Origin: Ustulina deusta
Lineage: Eukaryota; Ascomycota; Sordariomycetes; Xylariales; Xylariaceae
DNA: 64,000 nucleotides
NCBI GenBank assembly: GCA_023159155.1
Contig: JAJNNX010000005.1
Location: forward strand, 372,001-436,000
Direction of reading: 5' to 3'
In this document: positions 26,984 through 38,847 of the stretch, piece by piece
How positions within the stretch are numbered: the stretch's first letter is position 1
How the letters are laid out: each line of letters begins with the position of its first letter
Notes under the pieces: model-generated
What the model saw: the letters and a program-made list of their open reading frames with translations, nothing else
What the model was told of the DNA's origin: nothing
Database searches by the model: none
Translations under genes and position numbers: made by a program

Positions 26984-28966
26984 ATGTACGCTACCTTTAG
27001 TCCGGCTGCGCTCTTCGCGCAACAGTATCTTGCATACTACAATGGTATCGAATATTACCCATTAAGCAATCAGCATAATGAGATACGACTATTGAGAATT
27101 CAGCCCACAACCGAAGAGGAGCGTATAGTGTGCCATCTTGAGCACACGCCACTCAACGACAGTCGCTCCAGCTATGTTGCTCTTTCGTACAACTGGGGAA
27201 ATGATGGTAGGAGCGAGCGTGTCGTTCTTGCGGGGAAATACGTGTCAATCACCTCCAACTTGTATCGTGCTTTGTGGGAATTACGTACTAGAGGGCACTA
27301 TCTCGTCTGGGCAGATGCACTTTGCATCAACCAAGCTGACTTGGAGGAACGCAGTCATCAGGTTCTGAGAATGGCAGGGATATACCGCTCGGCTTCTCTG
27401 GTTGTCTCTTATCTGGATTCCTTCAATCCAAAGGATCAATTGCGAAGTGCCCTGGTGTCACAGTTGAATCACGATGTTCGTCAAAGAGTTGCGAATGTCA
27501 ACAAACGTCCACAGAGCGAGGAAAAGAGCGTCAAGAAAGAAGGAAAATATGGAATGGGACATCTTCTCTTCAAAAAGGCCGTTTCGACCGAGACACGGCG
27601 GCCGCGCGAGATTAAATTCACAAAGGTTCAGGTCCCTGAGCTACAGCGTATAGCGCTTGTCGAATTCCTTAAGCACGAATACTGGATGAGGGCTTGGATT
27701 ATACAAGAGGTATCTGTAAACCCGCACCTGGAAATTATTTGGGGTGGTAATGTGTTCGATCTTGATGAGCTTACGATGACGCTACGACAACTAACTCACG
27801 TCGATGGGGTCGGAGATTCACAAGCACGACGCCATATCGAGCAGCTGTCTAGTATTCGGCAATCCCAACTAGCACTACAGCCTCTCGCTCTACTTGATGC
27901 ACTCAAGATGTGCCATCAGGCGAAGGCGAGCATCGCTCAAGACAGGATATTCGCTTTGCTTAGTCTTGCTCACGATGGACCTAGTTTGGTACCTCTTCCG
28001 AGCTATGAGGTGCCAATGAACAAGCTGTGTCGTGACATGACGGTCAGAATGATACAGGCTACCGGAAAGCTCGATTTAGTGGTTACTAAGACCCACGAAG
28101 TTAACACATGGTATCCGGACTGGTTCAACCCACAGAGCTGGACCACTTCTTCATTTGGCCGAGGACCAGGAGGACTGCCTAGTCTCATAAGACCAGACCC
28201 CATCGGCCGGTACTATCGCGCTTCTAGGAACTTCAAGGCTGATTTTAAACCATCCATAATTGATTCGGGCATCAGCTTTAAAGGGCTTTGCATCGGCCAA
28301 GTGACAGCACATTCGCCGACTCTTGAAGAAGCAAAAGCTAGCATGCTGGATACCTCACACATCACGATACCTAGAACGTGGACGGAGAAACAGCCGGGCG
28401 AGGTGCATCCATGTGCCAAGGACACCGCAGTGACGGACGCATTGCGTTGGCTGCTCGTCGATATCACTGGCAATCACCGAAGCGACGATTCCTCTGTCTC
28501 TAATGAACGAAGCAGCTTTAAACTGCTCTGGAAGCTGCTGCATAGACGCGAGAGTCTGATCCGGGACCACGCGCCCGACTTGATCCAATGGATGAACTGC
28601 TGCGAAAAGCGTGGCTTCAAGATCAATGGTGAACCGTTCGTTTCCTACTTTTCTAAAGAAAATGGGAAAGGAAAACCTGTGCCAAGCGCATTCCCTAGAA
28701 TTTGCGAGACGATTCAATGGAACCTGAAAGCCGGTATGCAACTCGGTAGTCTCAGTGGAGGGCAATTAGGATGGCTTCACAAGAACACCAGAATTGGAGA
28801 TAAGATTGTCATTTTTCTGGGGTCTGGAATGCCGTGTGTAGTTCGACCCTGCCTCGGACATGCTAAGACTTTCACGATTGTCGGGCCATGTATCATCGAT
28901 GGAGTTATGAATGGCGAGGCTCTCAAAGATGCAACGGGCCGACTAGAGTACTTTAAGGTGGTTTAG
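26984..28966 (+). CDS. HET-domain (heterokaryon incompatibility) protein
   Basis: Protein of the HET superfamily; members trigger cell death in fungal non-self recognition, and the domain is TIR-related. Single exon, 660 residues from the ATG at 26984. The three conserved HET blocks are present: YVALSYNWG at residues 64-72, VWADALCINQ at about 108-117 followed by LEERSHQV...IYRSA, and a MRAWIIQEV segment near residue 230, matching the usual R.W..QE. The rest is a typical long C-terminus of single-domain HET proteins with no NACHT, WD or ankyrin repeats seen. A basic insert (about residues 170-200, Lys/Arg-rich) separates blocks 2 and 3. The frame is clean and the gene stands alone between large gaps. 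The partner is unknown. Confidence 0.93.
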   Translation: MYATFSPAALFAQQYLAYYNGIEYYPLSNQHNEIRLLRIQPTTEEERIVCHLEHTPLNDSRSSYVALSYNWGNDGRSERVVLAGKYVSITSNLYRALWELRTRGHYLVWADALCINQADLEERSHQVLRMAGIYRSASLVVSYLDSFNPKDQLRSALVSQLNHDVRQRVANVNKRPQSEEKSVKKEGKYGMGHLLFKKAVSTETRRPREIKFTKVQVPELQRIALVEFLKHEYWMRAWIIQEVSVNPHLEIIWGGNVFDLDELTMTLRQLTHVDGVGDSQARRHIEQLSSIRQSQLALQPLALLDALKMCHQAKASIAQDRIFALLSLAHDGPSLVPLPSYEVPMNKLCRDMTVRMIQATGKLDLVVTKTHEVNTWYPDWFNPQSWTTSSFGRGPGGLPSLIRPDPIGRYYRASRNFKADFKPSIIDSGISFKGLCIGQVTAHSPTLEEAKASMLDTSHITIPRTWTEKQPGEVHPCAKDTAVTDALRWLLVDITGNHRSDDSSVSNERSSFKLLWKLLHRRESLIRDHAPDLIQWMNCCEKRGFKINGEPFVSYFSKENGKGKPVPSAFPRICETIQWNLKAGMQLGSLSGGQLGWLHKNTRIGDKIVIFLGSGMPCVVRPCLGHAKTFTIVGPCIIDGVMNGEALKDATGRLEYFKVV

Positions 28967-29830
28967 CTTGGGCGTTCCCGTTTGATGACTTGGTGATCAG
29001 ATCAAGGCCGACTTCCAGAACGAACATCAAGATGTACGCGCACCATGGTACGTTCATGAGTAGAGCGATAAAGCATGTGTCCTAGGGGCATTCAAATAAA
29101 ACGCTGTCAGATGGAAAGAGAAGCTGGAAATCAGTCTCACGATCGGCATCTCGGTCGAGCGTGTTCATTCAATAAATAAATAGGGCCACTCAAGGCGGGC
29201 TCGGGAGCTATGAAGTACCAATGGCTAGCGGGCGGCTGACCTCAAGGAAGTGCCAGACTGAGGAATATGTATTCCCGGGCATGATGGTCGCTGTCCCGCG
29301 CTAGAATTCTCACTCCCCTTCAGTAGTGCGTACCTATAGGTGAGATCCAACAACACTCGAAGAGCAGAAAGATTTATACCCTCACAAACAGTTCAGCTAC
29401 CGTTTTCTTTTTTTTTCCCTTTTTTTTTCTTTAAAAGTTCATCCTGGCTTGTGCAAAAGCGGGTTCAACTGCTCAGGTCAGGTCTGGGCTAAAAGCGGCA
29501 TGGGTCAGGTCGCGGTTGGAAAGGTTCCCATACTCGTACCTACTGTATCGGTAGAGTAGGATGGCTAAAAGACCTGGAGGTAGGTATGTGGTCCCTGCAC
29601 GGGCGAGAACAACCTGACTGGGCAGTCCCCAACCTCAACCTGGACCCACCGTACCCACCCATTATTTTCTAAGCCCTCTAACGCAGCTCTCGACATTAAA
29701 CATCCTGAGTGGCCTGGTCTGTATGTACATGACATCCGAACCGTCGACGCCAAACCTCTCCCCACAGCTCCTGGTACAATCGTCCCGCCTTTTCAAAGCC
29801 TAGGTTGAGCCAACTGTGCTCCCAGCGACC
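28967..29830. other. Intergenic between HET gene and uL3m
   Basis: No coding sequence supported. A pyrimidine-rich run lies at about 29,404-29,434. The right part is the promoter of the mitochondrial ribosomal gene. Confidence 0.5.
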
Positions 29831-30871
29831 ATGGCCGCCCGACTGCCAGCCCGCTGGGCAGCAGCCCTGACACCCGTCTCGTCGTCCCTCACATCCCGAG
29901 TCCTCATCACACCGAACCGCACACTGCTGCCACGGACAGCCAAGCGCGGTGTCAAGTACGGCTGGTCGACTGCGCCGCCGCGGAGCAAACCGACACGATT
30001 CAACCAGGTATCCTTTGGCCTCCCCGCTCCCACAACCGGGCCCGCCGCCGCGCTGGAGCGCAAGGCGCAGTCGACACCGCTGCGGACCGGCCTGATAGCG
30101 GTGAAGGAGGGCGTGTCGGCCATATACGACACGAAGAAGGGGACGCGGACGCCGTGCACGATCCTCCAGGTCGACCAGTGCCAGGTAATCGCCTGTAAGA
30201 CGCGCGCGAAGAACGGATATTGGGCTGTCCAGGTCGGATGTGGTTTTAAGACTCCCGGCAACACGACGGCGCCGCAGCTAGGATACTACGAGGCCAAGGG
30301 GATTCCGCCGAAGCGGCATCTTACTGAATTCAGGGTTCGCGGCGAGGAGGGCTTGCTCCCTGTCGGCGTCCAGCTCCTGCCCGATTGGTTCAAGGTCGGC
30401 CAGTTCGTCGATGCCCGCAGCAATAGTCGTGGTATGGGCTTCGCTGGTGGTATGAAGCGACACGGCTTCTCCGGTCAGGGCGCCAGTCACGGTAACTCCA
30501 AGAATCACAGGACCATCGGTAGTTCGGGTCCCAGTCAGGGAGGTGGTTCGCGTGTGCATCCGGGCAAGAAGATGCCGGGTCGCATGGGCAACCAGCGGGT
30601 CACGCTGCAGAATCTCCGCGTGCTTAAGGTCGACAACAACCTTGGCCTCGTCGCCATCAAGGGCCATGTTGCAGGCCCCAAGGGCTGCATCGTCAAGATT
30701 TCGGACGCCATCAAGAAGGACCCGCCTGTTGAGACATTTATTGAGAAGGCGAAGCGCCTCGTGCTGGAGCGCAACGCAGGGCATGAAGAACGGCTAGGGC
30801 AGGCAAGGTTAGTGCACATGGAGTTCAAGGAGATGAGGCAACAGATGCAATCAACCAACCCAGTGTTGTAG
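29831..30871 (+). CDS. MRPL9: Mitochondrial large-subunit ribosomal protein uL3m
   Basis: Component of the mitochondrial large ribosomal subunit, binding 23S-like rRNA near the peptidyl transferase centre. Single exon, 346 residues. Residues 1-40 are rich in Ala, Arg and Ser with no acid, a good mitochondrial presequence. The L3 core runs from about residue 90 (RTGLIAVKEGVSAIYD) with the hallmark GFAGGMKRHGFSGQGASHGN near 200, followed by the glycine- and histidine-rich loop (GSRVHPGKKMPGRMGNQRVT) and the last strand pair NLGLVAIKGHVAGPKG. The ATG at 29831 is preferred because it starts the presequence. The gene has strong G+C bias at third positions, unlike its surroundings, as expected for a highly expressed gene. 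Confidence 0.95.
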   Translation: MAARLPARWAAALTPVSSSLTSRVLITPNRTLLPRTAKRGVKYGWSTAPPRSKPTRFNQVSFGLPAPTTGPAAALERKAQSTPLRTGLIAVKEGVSAIYDTKKGTRTPCTILQVDQCQVIACKTRAKNGYWAVQVGCGFKTPGNTTAPQLGYYEAKGIPPKRHLTEFRVRGEEGLLPVGVQLLPDWFKVGQFVDARSNSRGMGFAGGMKRHGFSGQGASHGNSKNHRTIGSSGPSQGGGSRVHPGKKMPGRMGNQRVTLQNLRVLKVDNNLGLVAIKGHVAGPKGCIVKISDAIKKDPPVETFIEKAKRLVLERNAGHEERLGQARLVHMEFKEMRQQMQSTNPVL

Positions 30872-31249
30872 TTCAAGGTTGTCAATCATGGTATCAAGAA
30901 TCCTTATGTATTATATACATCTGTTGTACACAAATGCCACGCCAACTCCCGATGGGCCTAAGACTCGGATAGAAGAATTTTCCTTCGAGTCATCATGATT
31001 CTTCCCATTTTTTGTACATAGCAATGGAAGGTGGATTGAACGAGTTTTGCCGGCGAATGTGTTGACGTCCAAATCCCTAAGAGACATGCTTTCACTGAGC
31101 TTCATCACAACCACCGGTTGAATCTCCCATCCTCTGAACTGCTAGGTATCCCAGAACGATAGGTTTACACGACCTCGTATACGCAAAGCCATGATGATAG
31201 GGAGGCAATTTACACCCCGCTGCCCAACGCAGGCAGGCAGGCAGGCTCC
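30872..31249. other. Convergent gap between uL3m and COA1
   Basis: Both 3' untranslated regions are expected here. A short GGCA repeat (AGGCAGGCAGGCAGG, around 31,231) lies just outside the COA1 stop. Confidence 0.5.
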
Positions 31250-32040
31250 TTACTTGATCTGCTGTCGGAAACCTCTCGTCGCCTCGCGCTCCTCCTCGTC
31301 CATAGGGTAGCCAGCGATAGCCTTGAACGGGTCGCCGCCGTCGAGCAAGTCGATGCGCGTGCCGTCGGGGGTCTCGAGGCTCCACTCGGTGGTCTCGAAC
31401 ATGGCGCGGGCCGAGGGCCGCACGCTGGCGAAGCGCATGACGCCCGCGGACCGCGTGCCCTTGACGGCGAAGCTGATGTCGATGCGGCCGCGCAGCTGGT
31501 TCATCTCCCCCGAGATCCACGGGATCTGGCTCCTGAAGTAGATCTCGTCGCCCAGGACCTCGCGCGCCCGCCGGTTCGTCCGCAGCGCGTACAGCGTCGA
31601 GGCCACGACCGGGCTCGACAGCTTCTGGTAGTTGAAGATGGCGAGGCTCGACGCGGCGATCAGGGCGAGGAAGATGGGCAGGGTCCGCCACCACCGGAAG
31701 CCGTCGATGTCTGCGTAGGCCGGAGGCAAAAAAGGAGGTTAGCTTGGTTGGTTCGCTCGACGAGATAGGACGGGGGAATGAATATAGACAATCAATCAAT
31801 CAATCAATCAATCCCTCTGTGACGGCAGTCATAGCGGAGAAAGAGACATCAATCATATCGAGTGAGCGGCGGGTTAGACGTACTCGGAAGCTCCCGGTCC
31901 GGTCGTCGCTCCATCAGCGGTCCATCGCCGGGCTTTGGCGCTGATATCAAGGTCCGTCGTTGGACTAGATTTCTCGCCCTGGCGGCATCGGGGTGCCTTA
32001 GCAAGAGGAGTGCTCTCCTCCGAACTATCCTCGACAACAT
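31250..32040 (-). CDS. COA1: Cytochrome c oxidase assembly factor 1 (Coa1)
   Basis: Inner-membrane factor needed for early assembly of cytochrome c oxidase around Cox1. Two exons, 31884-32040 and 31250-31710, with a 173-bp intron (donor GTACGT, acceptor CGCAG); 205 residues. Residues 1-35 form an Arg-rich presequence followed by the fungal Coa1 segment SAPKPGDGPLMERRPDRELP. One membrane segment follows at about residues 60-80 (LPIFLALIAASSLAIFNY), then the intermembrane-space domain (YALRTNRRAREVLGDEIYF, IPWISGEMNQL.G.IDISF.VKGT, GVMRF, TTEWSL). The intron contains an AATC tetranucleotide repeat. The start is the ATG heading the presequence; another ATG 25 codons upstream is less likely. Confidence 0.93.
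31786..31811 (+). repeat. AATC tetranucleotide repeat in COA1 intron
   Basis: About six tandem AATC units within the single intron. Confidence 0.9.
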
Positions 32041-32194
32041 TTTCGAGGAGTTGTGTCTGAAGTCGTTACGAACCAGCAGCCGTTTGTTTGCCTTCCTTTG
32101 CATCCCCGTGATCATCCCACTTCAAGCTTGGTCTGGAAAACTGGAGCTGCCGGAGCGGGTCCACATGAGGAGGACCCCTGCCTGCTAATGACTT

Positions 32195-32268
32195 GAGCCT
32201 GGGTGGGACTTGAGCCTCGTTTCTTGGCGTATGCGCCCTCAGCCACGGCTCCACTACGCCACAGGCGC
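32195..32268 (-). pseudogene. tRNA-like element, probably degenerate
   Basis: On the - strand a 74-base span has an A-box match (TGGCGTAGTGG at 32261-32251), a B-box match with one change (GGCTCAAGTCC at 32216-32206) and ends that pair as an acceptor stem at six of seven positions (GCGCCTG with CAGGCTC). The T stem does not pair well and the anticodon stem cannot be drawn convincingly, so no anticodon is assigned. This suggests a decayed tRNA gene or tRNA-derived SINE end and not a working tRNA. A covariance search would settle it. Confidence 0.4.
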
Positions 32269-32426
32269 TAGCTCAGGGCACTGCAATTTTTTCCGACCCA
32301 CAAGCACTATCTCTACCGAATCCAATTTTCTCATTCTTCCCCAGCCTGAAACAACACTCAGCTCAACCTCATTTTCCCATCTTCACCCTCCACCACCGTT
32401 TTCTAATCCCTCCATCAGCCGCCAAG

Positions 32427-32565
32427 ATGCAGGTCAACCCCAACGTTTCGTCTTCCCGCCGCAAGGCCAGACGTGACAACTTCCAGGCCCGCAGCTCCAT
32501 CCGCCGAAACATCATGAGCGCGCCTCTCAGAGCTCCGTGAGAAAGTACAACGTCGGCAGCATTCC
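32427..32565 (+). pseudogene. Truncated ribosomal protein L26 (uL24) pseudogene
   Basis: From an ATG at 32427 the frame reads MQVNPNVSSSRRKARR, then SSIRRNIMSAPL, the N-terminus of eukaryotic L26 (normally about 135-145 residues), then a TGA at 32538. Beyond it, 32531-32565 still resembles the ELREKYNVRSIP segment in another frame. Small deletions after SAPL and after the IP codons explain the break; nothing of the remaining 90 residues follows. Several conserved core residues are changed. About 130 bases upstream look like a pyrimidine-rich ribosomal-gene leader, so a 5' fragment of a gene, leader included, was copied here. The change is by indels and mixed substitutions, not RIP. Confidence 0.75.
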
Positions 32566-33690
32566 GAGAAAAAAAACGGTAGCATGCTTACAATGGCCAT
32601 CGTCACGTTCTGCCGTGAATGGCCCCACGGGAGGTTTATCCTGGAGTCTGCCCCTTTGCTGCTGCGAGATCTGTCGTATACTGTGAGACCTACCGTACCT
32701 CGTGTTTGTTCACTCCCCACACAGCATATGGCGAGTCATCGGTGCTCTGCGAAATCCAGGTTCAAGGTTGGCTCCAGGTCCAAAGGAATGAGGCCTGTCC
32801 CACCCTCATGAGACCTCGTAAGATAAGGAAACCGACCCTAGTAATGCGGTAAGTCAAGAAATCCATTCACCGCTAGGATATCTCCACGTCAATCACCCAG
32901 TCTATGGCTTTCGTGGTATACGACTGGCGAAGAGCAAACCAAGTGCGGGAGCAATATAACTTGAACCACAGCTCCTTCATCCTCGCCTGCAGACCTGCAG
33001 TTGTAAAATATCACTCGATATTAGTGCGACTGGAGGTTTGATGGTGAGGTACATGTTCTTCTCACTTTGTCGTTACCTTCAACTTCGCTATCATACGGGA
33101 TTACAGATTCCCCTGACCCCGCCCTTATTGGGGTTTCTTATGTAGTTACGAGTTTCACGTCACAAATAGTTAAAACAACGTTAAACGATAAGGGCAATGA
33201 GAGCAAGTTACTAGTCTACAAGTCAACCTAGTCCTGATCCAGTCCAACACAACACCTAATTTTTAGTCTTCCCATAGTCAAATCTCCGCATCTGTGCTTC
33301 GTCACCCCAACCTCAACGGCTTGGTAGTGAGTGCTATTATCGATATCCGATCCTGCCAATTCTCTGGCCATATTAAAACAAACAGAGTAGCCGGCGTATG
33401 CTACCAAGCGTCCAACTCCTAAAACATGACGGTTTAACTCCCTAAGTCTGAAACTGTTCCGTAACAAGCGACGCCAAATTCTGCACTAGAAACGTCTCCG
33501 TGGATGCAATGAAATACCCTGGGCTGATTCATCATACTAATGCATCTAATGGCCTGCAAAACATGTAGTGATTGAGAATGATATACGTATCTAGCCCATG
33601 CCTCCAGCAAGGGAGGCTAGGCAAGTTTTGATGGTTCGAGGATAGCCCTGTTTGGGGCGTAGCTCAACACCATGACTGGTGGGCGGACAG
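32566..33690. other. Intergenic, no gene seen
   Basis: Only short unsupported frames on either strand. No repeat or RNA gene recognised. Confidence 0.5.
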
Positions 33691-36600
33691 CTACTGCCAA
33701 TCAGAGCCAATAACTCCACGGCGTTCGGCATCACGGAGCATACGCTGGTGAAGGTCCTTCGTGACGTCGTGCTCGATGGAAGGAGCCGAGCTAGGAGGAC
33801 AGTTCTCTCCAACCTTCTCCATGGCTACGCGAGGTCCCTCGAGCTCGATGAGCTTGTCATCGGCATTCGGTGAAACACGGGCTGGGGAGCCGTTGGAAAT
33901 CGTGGGTCCAAGAGAGGCGATCGCGTTACCGGCGTACTGAGGCAAGTAGCCTGTGGCTGTGGTGGATGAGATGGCACCAGGAAGCACATTTCCACTGGTT
34001 GATCCCTTCTTTAGCATAGTTTGCCACAGATCGTGTCCGGATTTCACACTGTCAACGATTAGCCTAATTCTTCACCATGGAAAGATCATGGGACGGTAGT
34101 CCAACGTACCTTGATCGTTCCAGAACTCTCCGGCTGAGCGGGGGAGACTTCTTCTTCTCCGAGTACTTCGCAGATGACTCATCAGAAGCAGACAGTTTGA
34201 GACCCTGGAAGGACTGATGAAGCTTGCACAGTTCTTCGGTGCCTTCATTGCCCTTGGCCTTGTTCGCTGTGAACATACTGGCCGTAGCCTTTTTGTCTGC
34301 ATCAGGAGGCGCCACGATGGGAATAGCCTTGCTAAACTTGCGACCACTCTCGAAAGAGCGAATGCTGTTGGCATCACGGCTGGAGCGAAATGGGTCAATC
34401 TCCGACCGTCTCGGTTCAAACCCAACATCAATCTCAGGCCGTCCAGAAGGTTTATTCCGAATTTGGCCCGCATTTTCTGCAACCTTCCGGGGAGAGGCAG
34501 GATAGAAGTCCTTCCCGTCAAACTTAGGCAAGCCAGTTCCCTTACTTGGGAGTTTACCCCAATAGACATTTCGAGCTTGTTTTTCAGCCTCAGTCAGTTC
34601 TCGCGCATACACAAACTCATGTCCTAGGTACGTCCAAGGGTCTGTACCTGGGGGGTAATTTCCAACGAGGTAGGGAGCTGTCAGTCCGTCCCCATTTACT
34701 GGCGCTATGTAAGGCGCGTTTCCGTTGGTAAGGTAGACACCTGCAGGCTGCACACTATCTCCGCTTCTTCGTTGATGTCGTAAATAAGTCCCAGACGGGT
34801 GTGCTTGTCCTTGTATTCGCTTCTTGTCGACCGTAGGTCCCGGCTGAGCATAATAACCCTTTGACGAGCTGTTGTCACTAGAGGATTGTTGAACCACCGA
34901 AGGCTTTGGATCATGGTGTGGGTTCAGGGGTCTGGTGATGGCCTCCAACATTGCTTTTTGTTCCGGGGTGGCGTCAGGAGCAGAGAATCTCTGAATTACC
35001 GCTGCTTCAAGTGCGTCGATGTGAGCCGTTGAATTATCAGTTCTGTTTGAGTTGATACCGACAGCTGCTCGGTTCGGCTTAGGACACCCTCGGCTACTCG
35101 TACCACCCTGCTGAGGCTGGAAGTGCTTGGGACCAGACCCTGGGCCAGTCGATCTAATAGAGCCGTGATGAGATGAGCCGCTCGCCTGGGTATGTCTAAT
35201 GCTTGGTGGTCGAGATGGCGTGTTGCAAGGCATCACCATTTCGGAAATGTGCCTAGGTGTCGGCTCCATGTTTGGGTAATGCTCCATCTCAAACCGTATC
35301 TGCATCTGCAAATTATGTTCGAACTGTTTGATGTTATCCCTCACTTTCTGGGCCTGCGCAAACACCCAGGGCTCATCAATCTGGTGCCTGTTGAATTGAA
35401 GCTGACCTATATAGTATTTCAGCGAGTTTCGTAGTCCTTCAAGCTGCTTCTTGGTGATCTCGCTCGGCCGGATCGAGGAGAGAGGGGGTATAGCTCCGGG
35501 AGGACCAGCTGGTGTCAATGATTGCTGAGGGACCGGATTTCTATCAGGGACACTTGGGTATAGTTGTGGAGAAGGTACATTTGTACCAGCAGTCATAGGG
35601 ATATTAGAACCGGGATGATTCACAGCCGCCATGCGCTGGCTAGAGTGAGCTGGAGCTGGCAAGACACCAGGCGCAAAATAATTGCTGGCAACCATTTGAG
35701 GCGTCGGACTTGCACCCATTCCACTAGGTGGGAAAACCAATTGGCCATTAATGTAATAAGGCCGGTTCTGATCGAATTGATCTGGAGGCGAGATCTTAAT
35801 AGGTACCCGTCTAGGCCTGTTGTCGTTCTCACCACAATTCTGCCTGCCCGCAGCGCCTATGACCTCAGTTCTATGTTCGCGTTCAGGCAATGAAAGATAT
35901 GGCGTGTTGGGAATCGGAGCAGCGAGAGGAGCAAAGCCATAGGGATAAGCAAAGCCATGTTGCATGGGACCTTGCAAAGGATGGTAGACAGGTATCGGCA
36001 TGCCCAAATGCTGATAGACCATTGGCTGATGTGAGTACATGGGCTGGATCATGGGAGGAGGCGCCTGGTTGATTGATGGGGCAAAAACCGGTTCGATTTT
36101 GGTTTCCGTGGTAGACCCGGTTGCATTTTGTACATCGGTCGGAAGTCGTTCTTTGTCCCATTTCGTCGTGGGAGATACGGAGTTGCGTGTGTTGGGGACG
36201 ATCCTACCACCGGCAGTGACTCGAACATGAGTAGGAGATACAACTGCCTTGAAGAATCTCTGAAAGCCTTCACTACTCTGCCTGTCAAGACCCGTCGGTG
36301 CCGAAAGCGGGTCACTCGAGGTTACCTCGGAGCCCGTACGGCCCCGGTACTTCCATTGTACGTTTGAGCCGGGCTGGATGGGTTGACTAGGATGGCGAGG
36401 GTGATTTTTGCCTCGATAAATTACCTCGTCACTCTCGTTTGATGAAGATGAGACCCCCTTTGACTTCTTCGGAGCTCGGGCTTGGGCTTGGGTTACATTT
36501 CCCTTGTCCTTGGAGACTACCTCATCTATACGAATATCAGTACAAGATATGCATTGCGAGGAGGTTAAAATAAATCACTTACCAAATTCAGGGTCCGCCT

Positions 36601-37126
36601 TGAGCTTCGCTAGCATGCCATGGGAAGTCTCAGATGTCTGAGAACGCCGAAGGCCCAGGAGCTCGGCTGCACTATAAGTGCGTGGCTCCATCTGACGGTT
36701 CAGGTATGCGAAGAGGTAGAAGGTGCGTCGTCTGTTGGTATCGTACCAGAAGAATAGTGTTGGTGCTGAATCGGTTTGGATGGGGTCAGCGACAATGTAT
36801 TCCGAAAGAACGACCAGAATAGCGGAAAGCTGAACAGATTGTCTATATTTGTCAGCAATTTTCTGAGCCTCAAGTTGAGAAGTGATAAAACGAGGAACAA
36901 GTGCTGATGAAATAATTGGAAGGTCGTAGGGGAGCGCAACATCATTCTTGACGGCGACTGCGCAGCAACGGCGATTGGTTTTGAGATAGAATTTTATCTC
37001 GAGGATAGTTGGGTTTGGGATAGGGACATCATCTGCTTGGATATGTTTGAGTTTGACTAATAGCTTCCGGATGATCTTTCGGCGACCCTGTGGGGAGGAA
37101 CACGGGACTGCGTATTTAATAGGCAT
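33691..37126 (-). CDS. Large unrecognised protein, Pro/Gln-rich and mostly disordered
   Basis: Three exons assemble one gene: 36583-37126, 34110-36525 and 33691-34048, with donors GTAAGT and GTACGT; intron 2 has a GCTAAT branch-like sequence. Phases agree, giving 1105 residues. Residues 1-180 are ordered-looking: MPIKYAVPCSSPQGRRK, RKLLVKLKHI, IPNPTILEIKFYLKTN and a LFFWYDTNRRRTFYLFAYL segment. The rest is low-complexity, rich in Pro, Ser, Gln and Asn with Tyr-Gly-Pro words, resembling RNA-binding or transcription-associated proteins. Short conserved-looking islands occur near ITKKQLEGLRNSLKYYIGQ and DPWTYLGHEFVYARELTEAE. I do not recognise the family. Expression probably depends on a long pyrimidine-rich leader to the right. 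The start at 37126 is the first ATG of the ordered segment; a long upstream open frame is hydrophobic, Ser/Thr-rich and non-coding in character. Confidence 0.72.
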
Positions 37127-38573
37127 AATGTAGATGGGTAGACATAGGATGAATGATGCAAGGCTGGAGACGCAGTGAAGCGGATGATCAGGAACAATAT
37201 TTCCTAAATAGGTGACGCAAAAGGATGAAGCTGAGTGCGGTATTCTCGAGGATATGCACGTGTATGTGAACGCACGCACCAGGATACAGAAAAAGCGGAT
37301 ATATGAGCTGCATGCGTGGTGTTGATGTTGTCTGTGCAGCAGAGGAGGGGTGAGTAAACAGATACTCAGGGCTACATCTAGCAGGAATGGGGACTGGAAG
37401 GGGACTAGATGCTCGAAAGGTGAATATGATACATTGATCAGTAGTACGATAGAATGAGCCGATATTGTGCGTAGGGAGGTGGTTGTGTGTTGACGACTGT
37501 GGACAGAGGAAGAGTGGACGAGACGGATGCTGGACTTGGAGAGCGGTGGTTGAGTGCAAAGTGCAAGATGGTTATAAGTAAACTCGGTGCCGAAAAGAAC
37601 CACGAGACGTCGCAGCAACCACTTACCAAAAAACGGGAGCAGAGTAGAAGTGAATGGGAGCAAAAGCAAGTGGTAGGCATACAAGATCTTGAGCCCGATC
37701 TGTGGAGGCTTTTTGCAGTTTTCCCTCCCCGGTCTCGAGAGATGGACGTGAAGGGTAAACAGAAGAAGACGAGAGGGTTACTTGCAGTTGGTAATGGTTG
37801 GGGAGAGTGTATCGATTCCGCCGATGTTTGTCACTGTGCTGGGACAGGCAGGCAACGAGATGCAACACACCTTCTGAGACTGATATCACAACGTCTGCTC
37901 CAGGAAGGGACGCAACGAGTAGCTGCAGGAGGGCGGTTGAGGTTGTGAACGAGGTTGGAAAGCGCAGTGGTAATAACGATCAGTGGTGCAGATAAGGTGC
38001 TTCATGCAGGTGCATCATACCTACAATTTATTAGTACCTAGATATGGGAGGAAATATGCGCCTGGGAATTACTGGCAACCTGGAATCAGTCAACGGGGCA
38101 ACAACAGCCACAGCAAGGAGACAATGGGCTCGTTCCATGACCTGCACACCTTGTATGTATGCATGTACCTATCTATGTATCTACCTACCTAAGGTATGTA
38201 GAGTATTCACGAGGGAAACAACAACAATAACGACAACACTACATCAGCCTCAACAGCAACCAGGATACCTAGGTACTTATGTTCGAGAAGTTCTCAGAAC
38301 TCTCGTACTGATGGTGCATAATGTCAAATGTTTGTAGCCAGAAAATTCCAGTACATACCTCTTTTAATATGCCTGCTGCTGTTACTCTGTATTAGAGGCG
38401 TGCTGGCCTTTCATACAGGTACCTTTCTGCATGCGCTCACAATCCAGGTACCAATACGGAGTTTAGTGAATAAAATTTGTATATTCACTACCAACACCAG
38501 TTGGATTGTTCTCGATAACCACACCGTTGTTGTTGTTTGTTTTCTGCCCTTGTTCACCAATCAAAATTCCTCC
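37127..38573. other. Leader and intergenic stretch
   Basis: The left part is probably the 5' untranslated leader of the large gene on the - strand (pyrimidine-rich on that strand). About 38,150-38,280 is dense in TACCTA, CTAGGTAC and TATGTA words. No other feature supported. Confidence 0.45.
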
Positions 38574-38681
38574 ATGCACCCACAACCCCGTATTTCTCTC
38601 GCCAGAGGTCCGTTGACGTTGAAGACCCCGCAAATGCCTGACTTGCCAGTCAAGAACGAGCCTGCTACCATCTTCATCTAG
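38574..38681 (+). CDS. Possible 35-residue small protein
   Basis: A short frame, MHPQPRISLARGPLTLKTPQ, continuing to NEPATIFI and a TAG. The composition looks coding, and the frame sits behind a tandem of pyrimidine-rich sequence, but it is not recognised. It may instead be an upstream frame or part of a gene whose other exons I cannot see; TAG is followed by GTTCGG, so a splice is not obvious. Low confidence. Confidence 0.25.
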   Translation: MHPQPRISLARGPLTLKTPQMPDLPVKNEPATIFI

Positions 38682-38847
38682 GTTCGGGTCTACCCTCCCA
38701 GGCTGCATCCTCCAGAGTCAAGAGAATCTTATCATTGCTGCCCAGCTTGCAGTTTCCAACAGCGGCAATGGCTTCAAGACCCTGGATGGAAAGACAGCAG
38801 CCCTGGGTCCGGCCGCCCGGCGTGTAGAAGAAGACACGGGTCATATA